64,000 nucleotides of DNA from the NCBI GenBank assembly GCA_028023455.1, contig JAQFVV010000013.1, positions 6,962,188 through 7,026,187 of the forward strand. The letters run 5' to 3'. The translations under genes and the position numbers were made by a program. The stretch is from Epiperipatus broadwayi (lineage: Eukaryota > Onychophora > Udeonychophora > Euonychophora > Peripatidae). The stretch's first letter is position 1. Each line of letters starts with the position of its first letter. The notes under the pieces are model-generated. The model saw only the letters and a list, made by a program, of their open reading frames with translations, made no database searches and was not told the DNA's origin. This document shows, piece by piece, positions 50,558 to 64,000 of this stretch.

Positions 50558-51706
50558 GTTAAAATAGGTCTACTGATAAGTATAAAAATCCATTATCTAT
50601 TTTAGAAATCTTTTTTAAATTAAAACTAGTGTAACATTTTTGGTAAAAATTTTATTATCTATTTTAAAAATCTTTTTTGTAAGTAAAGCTTGTAGATTAT
50701 ACTGATAAAATTCCAAGTTGCTTTTGAAAGTATTAAAATAGATTTAAAAAAATTGATAAAGATAGGAAAAAGCATTCTTGAGTTAACGAATTTTTTCACC
50801 CCACCCTATCTATAAAAAGGGTGGAGAAAAAGATTAGAAGTAGTTGGTTAGTTGGTTTCAGAGTTATAAAAAACTACCATGAAGATGTAATAAAAGGTAA
50901 TGACTGCTACTAGTTCACTATGCTGGAGTTGAGGTTGACCTGGAAGGAAGAACCAACTTCTGTGTTTTCCATAGTTGCCATAGTATTAGATAGCTAGCCT
51001 GAAGTCTAAGTGAAGATGATATAATACCAATAGTTGCTTATTATATCTCTCTTAATGATAAGACCCAGAGAGTACATCAACCTGTGGAAGAATTGGTATA
51101 CATATGCTGCTTTGTCTATATACAAAGAGCTACATATAAACAAATTGTATTTATATAAAGTGCAGCTGGTGCGTTATTTTAAATAATTTCTATAGTGAAA
51201 ATGACATTTAAAATTTATATATATTAAAAGGAAAAAAATAAAATTTTGCTTGAGTGAAATGATTGATTCATAAACAATTTTATTTTGAAAAGAAAAAAGT
51301 AAACCCCAAAATCTTTTTAGATTAAAAAAAGAATGAAAAACTTGAGTTTATAATCAAAAATAATCTGTCAAAAATTGTATAAGAAAAAAAAACTGTTATC
51401 ATTTAAGATAATGAAGAAAATGTTTATATACCTTTAACAGAGATTTAAATGTGTAAAAATATTTTAATAACTTTATTCTTTTGATAAAATATCATAATAT
51501 AAATGTGAGAATGCACATACATTTCTATGTGCACACACATATCCATTAAATCTATAATTAATTATGTGTTATAAGAAAGAAAATGAATTTCATTTATATG
51601 GTAATCAATTACTATACAGTTCATCTGTGTGTTGATATATATGTGATGTATATAAACCTTGGATGTGATATTTATATCATTAAAATGTAATAACTTAAAT
51701 TGTTAT
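50558..51706 (+). repeat. Duplicated segment D, copy 2
   Basis: Direct paralogue of 43,717-45,235 without the homopolymer block. Just upstream, TTTCATGGCATACAACAACATAG (near 50,537) is also found before copy 1 (near 43,471), so the original duplication was probably longer. Confidence 0.75.
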
Positions 51707-54700
51707 TCATTGAAACAGTAAGATATGCCCTGAAAATCTTAGTTTCACCTCGTACCTATCCCCATACACTATTTCAAACCCTAAAGTTATCATAATGTAG
51801 ACGTACTGTGCATATATACTGAAATCCCACCTAATTTAGATTTCTAGTGGGGTACCCATGGGTTTTATTGTAATTAAAATTTTTAATGGTTTTATTTTCA
51901 AACTGTTGAATATATACATTCATTTTAAAAGTAGGTCATGTATTCTTATCTACACACATACTATGATAATATTTTAAGAGTTATGTAAAATATTTTGTTG
52001 TTTAAACATTGTTTTGTTTAAATCTGTTTATTTAGGGATATTACATTTATTATATTTATTTTCATTTAATTTAAAATAATATCACTTGTAAATAGATTTT
52101 AAACATTAAAATTTTTAAAAAAGTCATAAATAAATTTTGTAATTTAGATTTCAAAATCATGCCATTTTCTTTTTAAAATCAATGAGGATGGGGAAAGAGA
52201 GCAATAGTGACTAATTTTAACCTGCCCACCAGTTTCATCAGTAGGTTTTCTGTTAAGATTAAAATAAAAAATTTAACAAGCAAATTTGATTAAATAAACT
52301 GGATCAAAATATCTGGGAATGTGAGTATAATAAAATTTAATTAAAAAGTGCATTCCTTCATTTTCTGATTTAATTAATAATTTTAGTTAATGGATTTTGT
52401 CACTGCAGGGCTAGATAATTGTATAATTGGGGAGTACATAAATAGGACTGATTATTGTGAAGATATTATTCTGATTTCTGAGATTTTTCTGATGTAATTT
52501 TATTCTGATTATTCTGATATAATTCTGGTATAATTATTCTGATTCTGGTTACTTTTCTTATTTGTATCTGATCTGACTTACCTATTTACTTAGTTAGTTT
52601 GAGTTTTAAAAAAAACTTTGGCTAAAAGTTTTAGTTAATGTTTGTTTGAGTTTTAATTTTAAAGATTTTATAGAAAAAATCACCTTAATGGAGTCTCAGT
52701 GGGAAGCAAACTTTATCAAGAAATTCTTGTAATAGTCAACCTTAGAATCACAAGGTAAAGAGCAGTGCGCAGTCTTGCCTCAGGAATGTTTTTTTGCCTC
52801 CATCATTCACTATCCAATGTCCTGGCATTGTACCATCAAACGCCTGACTGAATCATCCCAAATATTGCTGCTCATGAAATCTACCTATTGAATGCTGCTG
52901 ATACCCAAAAAATCTTGAACCTAAAGAAGTAATTAAAGTTGTTCAAGAACTCCACTTTAAAGTTTTGGAAATTCTCACAGACTGATCCTTCAAAGTGAGG
53001 TAATAATAAAATTAACTCGAGATCTCATAAATCTTTCAAGCTATAGCTCGCTTTTATTGTATTTTATATTTTATTTATTTATTTTAATTCTTTCTTTTAA
53101 TGCATGTTGAACTTCTACTTGGGTTACTTTTTTCTTTATGTATATGTATAATGTTTATTTTAATTCCTTATTATAATGTGAAATATTTTACTTAATCCTT
53201 TCAGGCATGTGTGAGTTATGTAGGAAAGCTTTATAAATGCTTGTTTGCCACTAATTTATTAAACTGTAAACACATATCTTCCTCCCTATTTGTTAAATGA
53301 TAAAAATATTTATTTTATGTTTTACATAAATTATTATAAAATAGTTATGTTTTTTATATAAGTTTTGTTGAGAGTATGCTGGTTATTATAATAATAAATT
53401 TAGGAGAGAGCTATTCTGTCCAGTAATGAGCTGCCCTTTTTACTATATATATATATATATATATATATATCTTAAAATTAACTGTGTGTTGCTAGTAAAC
53501 ATGATAAGATGTTGGATCCTGCCTTACTAGTTTCCCAAGGTTATCAACAGCTGAGTCCATGCCCCTGTTTACTCCACAATTCCCAGTAGAGTGCAACATA
53601 AGTGTCTCACATGGGAATTATCCACATACATCCCCACAGCCGCAAAGCTCCTGGATGTGGACCAGGCTTGGACTGTGTAAGGACTAGAGATGTCCTGGAT
53701 AAATGGTGAACTGTCAATCCAAAATAAAATTATTTTACTCATTTTTTTTTGTAAAGCCACAGTATCAACATACTGCACTCTATTCTTGGCACTATATCTT
53801 GCTGGGACCACTGTACATTCCCCTATTAATTTATTATTAAATGAATTCCAATTACATTCAGTATAGCTTTATCTTATAATTAAGCTCAATAATTCACACA
53901 AGTTGCTCTCTGATTAATATTAAGATTTTCCTTTCAATTTTAATTAGTTTCAGATTATTAAATTTCTTCATTACCTTGTGTAGCTCACACATACATACAG
54001 TGTTGCTGTATATTAGACACATTGTAATAAATTATAATCCAAGTACGAAGTACCAGAAAATGTTATTTATTTTCTTTTATAGCTATCAAATCCATATAGC
54101 TAACATTATTTATCTATTATATGATTAATAAATATATTTAATTTCTTTTATTCATTTATCTCTGTGGACTAAGTTACACACTATATACACTGATATGTAT
54201 CTTTGGCACATCTATAGTTCTTGTTAGACAAAACTAGGGTTATTTTAATTTAGTCTTGTTACTCCCTGACCACCGGCACTGGAAGAAACTACTCTTTAGT
54301 AGCATCAGATCTGTTATCACATAGGTGGTGCTGTGGAGTTTACACTTTGGATTCAAACTTGGGATTTTGGGGAGTCAACTCCTAGAGTGTTGAGTTTCAG
54401 GTCCTCAGTTTGGATTCTGCAGTGTGTTAATGAGGTAGATGGATCTGACCATTACAGAGATTTTTTTCTGGGTCTATGGTGCCCAACATGGGGCTCTGTA
54501 TTTAATTACCCACAACTCTTGATAATGTTTTGCTTTTCATTATTTAATCATGCATTTCTGTGTAATCCAATAGATGCTTTAAAAGATTTATATGTAGGTA
54601 TTTCCACATTATTGTCAGTTATATTTATGTAAATTATTTTCTGATGTGTACTTTGTTTGGCTCAGGCATTTAAGTAATTATCTTAAGAATTTTATAATTT

Positions 54701-56814
54701 TCTATAGTGCTACATGAGCAATATATACATGTAAACTTTTGTTAGCTCTGGTTGTATTACAAATATATGTACACTAATTGCTGTAAACTAGAAAGATAAT
54801 TTCCCAAATAAAATAGCATAAGATATATATAGTGTAATACCCAGAGTCAAATGAAATAATTAATACCCTGGGGAGGCTAACAATATACATATTTTTACTG
54901 ATGGCATGGCATTTTGGAATAATGTAATAAACTTTTATTTCCAAATGTAAATGTTGCTTAATTTTGTTGGTCAATTCTTTACCACTAATTAAAGCAATAA
55001 GGTCTTAGATTATTCTTTTGATTGAGCTAGTCATGAGATATTTTACATGCTGAATTATGGGCCTACTGTCCAAACACATTAGTTCTCATAACTAGCAGGT
55101 GCTTGAGGTTTACCTCAAAACAAATACAGTGCTTGGATAATAGGAGTTTGAATCTAGCAGTTGAGATGGGACACAGTCTGGAAATGTGATCATGTTATGC
55201 ATTGCATAGCTTGGTCTGATCATGGGTATTGTTGTTAGCTCTTCCATCGATGGTATTCTCCCCTCTGCTCGATGGGCCAGTCCATTCACGTAATATTCAT
55301 AATATAAAATATAAAATTATGATAAGGTTTAAACCCAGTTAATTCTAACAAATAGAGTACTCCATCATCTTCTGAATGAACCTGGTACAATATAAATGCA
55401 TTTTTTTAAATCCAAGTGGTTTCATCTATTGGTCAAAAGTATAACTAAAATATTTTACCCAGTTTGTGAGCTCTTCAAATTAACATCAAAAGCAAAGCGC
55501 TTTGTGGGATGCATATTAAAAAGTAGTTAGAACACAGTATCACTATTATAAAGATTTTTGTGACAAGGAAAGAATTAATCATATAACTTAATTTTTCTAA
55601 TAGAATTTTTATCTGTAAACTGTGTGACTTTATATGGGGTTGGTTCATCACTTATTTATAAAATACTTGACAAAATTGATGAAAAAATACATTTTTAAAA
55701 AGAAGACACAAATAATATATTTAAATTTATTTCTTTTTAAATTAATAAAATCTTTTAATTAAGATTCATTACTAAATTAGTATGTATTTTTGTTTAATTT
55801 ATATCATAAAAAAAATTTTCTTTGTTATTATTTTTTTAAAACAACATTCATTAATAAATTACTATGTATTTGTTGTTTAATTAACCCATATTGTATAATA
55901 ATATTTTGCAGCTTTTTTTTTTGTCATTTATTATTAAAGGAATTTAGAAAATCTAGTATTTCATCTGCATTTGATATAATTATATTTTATAACTTTTAAT
56001 TTCAGTACAAAATAATAGTACTATTTTTAAAATAGATATTCAATCAGCATAAAACTATTAAATAATTTCTACAACACCACACATTCTTTTGAAAACATAT
56101 GACTAAAGATGCAATAAAAAAAAATGACTCCCAAGATGCATTTCATGCATAAAACTTGATTGTAATAATAATCTTATCATTTTTAGATTATTATTTCAAT
56201 TATTAAATAAATTTCTTCTAATTATATATATATAACTGAAATTCAAAGAAAAGTAATTTAAATTAAATGCAATTTTATTATTATTGTCATCAATATTTTA
56301 ATATAAAATTACATTAATAAATAAATATACTAAAAATAAAATTTAAAAATAGTTACACATGCATTATATATATATATTATTGTGGTGGTACAAGTTGACG
56401 CATATGAAACATGCATAATCACTATCAGGTACCACCAGGCTAATGCGTGGAACTAGACTTGCAAGGAATAGCTCATTTCCATCTTTGGGTCTCTGATCAT
56501 AATTTATTTTTCTCTAAAAATCATACATGCTAAAATAAATCAGTCATTTACCCACCACACAATATTTTTTTATTACTCCTTCTAACTTATTGAAAAGATA
56601 ATAGATGGATAATGGTGTAATATTTATTTAGTTAAATTAATTAAACAAAAAAAATACATATATAAATGTAAAAATTAGTTTTACATTAAGTTTATTAATC
56701 CTATACTTAAGAAAATCCAGTGGATTTGTCATTTAAATCCACCCACAAACAGCCCTTCTTTTCCTTACTTAATTGCAATCAATTACCACTCATAGATTCT
56801 TGCTCTAAATAAAC
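51707..56814. other. Non-coding stretch, locally less AT-rich
   Basis: No gene recognised. Patches near 52,690-53,030, 53,510-53,820 and 54,240-54,520 are less AT-rich and hold frames of 80 (53,569-53,811 minus) and 99 (54,333-54,632 plus) codons, without a recognised domain. A (TA)n run lies at 53,444-53,470. Confidence 0.5.
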
Positions 56815-57864
<1,050 letters not shown>

Positions 57865-58327
57865 TTAACATTACTGTTTGTATAACAGTTTAAACATAAT
57901 TTCCTAAACAGTTTTATTGCAGTGAGTTTATTTACACCATAATAGTACAGTTCAGATTTATCCAGTCCACAATTTAGGCATGGTCCATAAGATGGATTAC
58001 AAAGCATGAGAGGCATGTTGGTTGATCTGAGTTTATGTAGATAGTTGGCCAGCTTGCATATAATTCACATGGTATGAGGTCTTCTGGTAATTGCACATCA
58101 ATTATTACTTTCAATAGTTCACTTTCAATAGTTTGCACTTAAATTAGAATTATGTCCTTGGCTCGTTGGCTGTGGCATTTTTCGTATGGGCACTGGATAC
58201 ATTTGACAATCATGGATGTAAAGTCAGCTGTGGGAAAGGACTTCCCAGGAGGAATCATGAAGATATCTAGCCAGACCACATGGTTATAGCTTCCTTTTAA
58301 AAAAAAATAAACAACTATTTCTTCCAA
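57865..58327 (-). pseudogene. Cys-rich coding remnant of unknown family
   Basis: On the minus strand one frame reads MEEIVVYFFLKGSYNHVVWL onward to KCIQCPYEKCHSQRAKD (58,327-58,139), then a TAA. The same frame then continues open (VQTIESELLKVIIDVQLPED and following) to about 57,978. A second frame picks up at 58,016 with MPLMLCNPSYGPCLNCGLD and ends LFRKLCLNCYTNSN near 57,870. Together they give about 150 residues with three C-x2-C pairs (CIQC, CLNC, CLNC), broken by one stop and one frameshift. The composition is more protein-like than most frames here. I do not recognise the family; a transposon gene or host gene relic are both possible. Confidence 0.3.
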
Positions 58328-58850
58328 AAAAATTCCTCTTTATAGCATTTGGAGAAAGCCCCCCTTCTCCTATCATTTAGCTTTTTCATATTGGAATTTT
58401 GCATTTATTTCTTATTTTGGTAATATACACAATAGATATGAATCCAGCAAATATTTCCTTTCCTGATTTCACTTTCAGATGTTGTTGTTTTTATCTGGAT
58501 TTAACATATTATTAAAACAAAAAATTGTTATGCGCAATTAGGAACTCATTGCGATTTACAAAATCTAAATTAAATTATTTGTTATAACAGACTTTCATAA
58601 TGATGTATATCATTTCCCTGACATTAATATACCAGAGTCTAATTTAAAAAAATATTTTTCAAAATAGATTTTGATTACTCGCTACTTAACATTATCAATC
58701 TATTTTCATCAACTTATTTATTAATTATATAAATTTTATCAACAAACATAATATATATTGTATGACAAAAATGGATATAACAAAAAATACAAGCTATTAC
58801 GAGGTGGAGAAATTCAATCTCAATATATATATATATGATTTCATAGTATT
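58328..58850. other. AT-rich non-coding stretch
   Basis: No gene or clear repeat recognised. Confidence 0.5.
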
Positions 58851-58962
58851 ATTTTCGGGAACTTCCGTGTAATAAAAATATAATAGCTAAATAACTGACT
58901 TTGTACTGAAACTTCAGCTATTTAGTTATTATATTTTTATTACACAGAAGCTCCTAGAAAAT
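58851..58962. mobile_element. Short palindromic element, ~112 bp
   Basis: CCGTGTAATAAAAATATAAT followed by AGCTAAATAACTGA pairs with TTCAGCTATTTAGTTATTATA followed by TTTTTATTACACAG. The loop is about 15 bases. MITE-like; no coding. Confidence 0.8.
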
Positions 58963-59034
58963 CATTTATCTGTGAGAATATTAGAATTAATACATAAAAT
59001 CATGAAAGTAATCAACACTTAAACAATGCTAATA

Positions 59035-59230
59035 TCATTAACAAACAACAATCTCAATCTGTTGTCAAGGCAACCTGCTTTAAACAATAAACGGAAAAAT
59101 TCACCTTCATCTATGGACTAAGAAATTTATATAGATACTAAAGCTTGCAACTTAATTACAGAGGGAGAAATCATTAATTCAAAGAAGTTTAAATAAACCT
59201 TAACCTATTCTAAAAGCAGACTAACAAATA
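59035..59230 (+). repeat. Family F, diverged copy
   Basis: Matches the 46.4 and 46.8 kb blocks at TGTCAAGGCAACC, TATATAGATACT, GCAACTTAATTACAGAG and GAAGTTTAAATAAACC. Confidence 0.6.
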
Positions 59231-59353
59231 ATCAATTATAACTTTCAAATTACAATTATAACTTTCAAATTGCACAAGAACCATGTATCACTTAGATAAT
59301 AAAGCTAATAATTCTCAAGACTAAATTATAAATAAATAGTAAATAATTTAGAT

Positions 59354-59505
59354 TATACATAACGGAACAGGGAGAATCTAAAGTTTCCATTTACTTTTAC
59401 AATGTAAATAAACTCTCCAAAAGACAGATGATTTCTCTTTCAGAAAGTTTATTTACATTATATTACTATTTGGACGTTTCAATTACATCCTGTTCAGTTA
59501 CATAT
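59354..59505. mobile_element. Short foldback element, ~152 bp
   Basis: TATACATAACGGAACAGG pairs with CCTGTTCAGTTACATATA, and AATGTAAATAAACTCTCC pairs with AGAAAGTTTATTTACATTA. Loop near 59,425-59,437. Confidence 0.75.
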
Positions 59506-62298
<2,793 letters not shown>

Positions 62299-62522
62299 TC
62301 ATTAGACTAAAAATTATCAATTTAATAAATAATATTTTGTACTATAATTTTCACTACACCATTCTCATGCAAGGTAGAAGCTGATTTCTATGTACTTTTA
62401 ACACTTTGTGTACTGTATTAAAAACAGACAGAAACCAGTTCCTACCTTGGATAAAAGTGGTGTAGTGAAACTTACACTACAGAAATATTATTCATTAAAT
62501 TGATAATTTTTAGTCTAATGGT
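62299..62522. mobile_element. Foldback element (MITE-like), ~224 bp
   Basis: Arms CATTAGACTAAAAATTATCA and TGATAATTTTTAGTCTAATG pair, and the pairing continues through AATTTAAT, TTTCACTACACCA/TGGTGTAGTGAAA and CAAGGTAG/CTACCTTG to a short centre near 62,410. No coding. Lies ~80 bp upstream of the LINE remnant. Confidence 0.85.
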
Positions 62523-62599
62523 TATATTTTTATCAAATGATTTGAATCAAGGTTGGAAGGTAATATGTTTGACACTTATCAATTAAATTGTAAGAAGTG

Positions 62600-64000
62600 A
62601 GACATGCAATCAAATTTTTAACGAAAGAAAAGGCTCCAGGTAATGGTGGAATTATAATTGATATATTAAAGGAAGCAGGTGAAGAAATAGGATTTTTTTT
62701 AGCAAAGTTATATACCAAATGCCTAAATAATAAAGATGTATTATGATTAGAAGAATGCAGTATTAATATTTTAAAAAGGTGATAAAAAATGTTAAAAATT
62801 ATAGATCTATCAACCTTTTATCAGTTTTATACAAAATTTTTATTAAGATAATTACAACTTATCTACAGAAAACATTGGATTTCCACCAACCAAAAGAACA
62901 AGCTGGATCTAAAAGTGGTTTTAGTACAGTAGATAATATTCAGGTATTGAGAGAAGTTATAGAAAGGGCAAATGAATATGAGTTGCCATTATGCTTTGGA
63001 TTTATAGATTATGAAAAGGCATTTGGTTTTATAAATATTTCTTCAGTGATTAAAGCATTGGATCATCAAGGTATAGATCTGGGATATTGTCATATTTTAA
63101 AGAATATTTATAAAAATTCAGCAGCAATGATTAGATTACATAATGATATTAGGAAAGTCAACATTGAGAAGGGTGTAAGACAGGGTGACTCCAATATCTC
63201 CAAAACTTTTTACAGCAATGCTGCAAGAAGTAATTTTGTGGATTAAAATTAGAAGCTAAAGGAGTGAAAGTAAATGAAGATTATTTAACTCATTTAGATT
63301 TTGCAGATGCTGTAGTTGTTTTTGAAAATAATGCTTTAGGGCTGCAGGAAATGTTGCAGGAGTTATCAGATAAAAGTAGAACTAAAGATAAATGTTAAAA
63401 AGACTAAAGTAATGTTTAATGGATTTTCTTAAAAAATAAAAATAAAGATTGATTATAATGAGTTAAAAGATGTTAACAGCTACAGATATATTGGTCAGAT
63501 TATTAATACAGATGGAAACATAATGAATGAAATTAATCATAGAATTAAACTTGGTTGGTGTGCTTTTGGTAGAAATAACTTGATATTAAAAGGAAATATG
63601 TCTATGTGTTTGAAAAGTAAGGTTCTTAATAAATGTGTTTTACCACTTCTCACTTAAGTATCTGAAACTTGGACACTTAATAGAAGAACAATACAAAGAC
63701 TTCAGACCAGTTAAAGAAGTATGGAGAGATGCATGTTGGGAGTAACAAGGAGATTGAAAACACAATATATGTGCAAGAGAACAAAAAGATGGTACTGATC
63801 TCATTGAAAAAAATTAAAAGACTAAAGTGAAGTTGGGCTGGACATATTGCTAGAAGAGATGATAATAAATGAACAATTGAAATCTTAAATTGTATCCCAA
63901 GAGAGTTAAAAGGTTCAGAAAATGACCACATGTGAAATGGATCGATGGAATAAGAAATTGTGCAGAAGTGATGTGGAGAAGAGAAGCTAAAGATCAGAGA
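62600..64000 (+). pseudogene. RTE-type LINE reverse transcriptase remnant (partial)
   Basis: Plus-strand frames rebuild the C-terminal part of an endonuclease-reverse transcriptase polyprotein. In order: KAPGNGG (62,640), then the 155-codon frame 62,779-63,246 with NYRSINLLSVLYKIFIKII, QAGSKSGFSTVDNIQVLREV, motif A FIDYEKAFGF, and GVRQGD. A frameshift or stop follows near 63,240, then THLDFADAVVVF (63,288-63,323). Next come the thumb and C-terminal segments: WCAFGRNNLILKGNMSMCLK, SETWTLNRRTIQRLQ, SMERCMLGVTRR, AGHIARRDDNK and VMWRREAKD (to the window edge). Many stops and shifts break it. Motif A keeps its first Asp, but AFD is AFG and the catalytic FADD is FADA, so the enzyme is dead. The endonuclease domain and start are missing upstream. 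RTE-like by overall motif pattern; the clade is not certain. Confidence 0.88.

Noticed and set aside
53569-54632. Frames of 80 and 99 codons in a less AT-rich patch
   Set aside because: No recognisable motif; the frames are on opposite strands and separate, and there is no sign of exon structure. Kept only as a note in the region entry.

Overview
This is AT-rich (roughly three quarters A+T by eye) animal nuclear DNA. I see no intact protein-coding gene. It is intergenic or intronic sequence built mostly from transposable-element relics, foldback (palindromic) elements, tRNA-derived SINE fragments and microsatellites. Nearly all open reading frames are chance AT-rich frames or shadows of repeats. 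The RTE-type LINE, Merlin transposon, tRNA-derived SINEs, long GATA arrays and hammerhead-ribozyme repeats together fit a metazoan. One SINE-like fragment (59.87 kb) resembles cephalopod tRNA SINEs, so a mollusc, perhaps a cephalopod, is a low-confidence guess.

Layout. 0-3 kb: AT-rich, with one SINE-like fragment and a 56-bp tandem duplication. 3.04-8.18 kb: a 5.1-kb foldback element with two ~1.33-kb inverted arms around a 2.5-kb centre. 8.18-8.64 kb: a fragment of family B. 9.0-10.5 kb: family G, mainly an ~800-bp foldback. 11.0 kb: a SINE. 13.08-15.22 kb and 27.03-29.47 kb: two near-complete copies of family B, the second with an internal 382-bp duplication. 18.3-19.78 kb: head-to-tail and inverted repeats of a ~390-407-bp unit carrying type I hammerhead ribozymes. 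A smaller palindromic relic of the same family lies at 38.57-38.94 kb. 19.87-20.44 kb and 45.84-46.41 kb: inverted-orientation copies of family E. 43.7-45.2 kb and 50.6-51.7 kb: a dispersed direct duplication. 46.4-47.04 kb: a 360-bp-period duplication. 47.118-49.549 kb: a degraded Merlin DNA transposon with 28-bp terminal inverted repeats and an 8-bp target-site duplication. 43.1, 56.8-57.4 and 61.4 kb: long tetra- and trinucleotide arrays. 62.6 kb to the end: a degraded RTE-like reverse transcriptase that runs out of the window.

The most interesting signal is the hammerhead repeat locus. Two complete ribozyme folds lie 407 nt apart in direct orientation, and a third lies on the opposite strand. 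The inversion junction cuts through a ribozyme. There is no reverse transcriptase in the repeat. This matches the architecture of metazoan retrozymes or Penelope-like-element terminal repeats. Coordinates of repeat edges come from reading by eye and may be off by a few bases to tens of bases unless a terminus is stated exactly.
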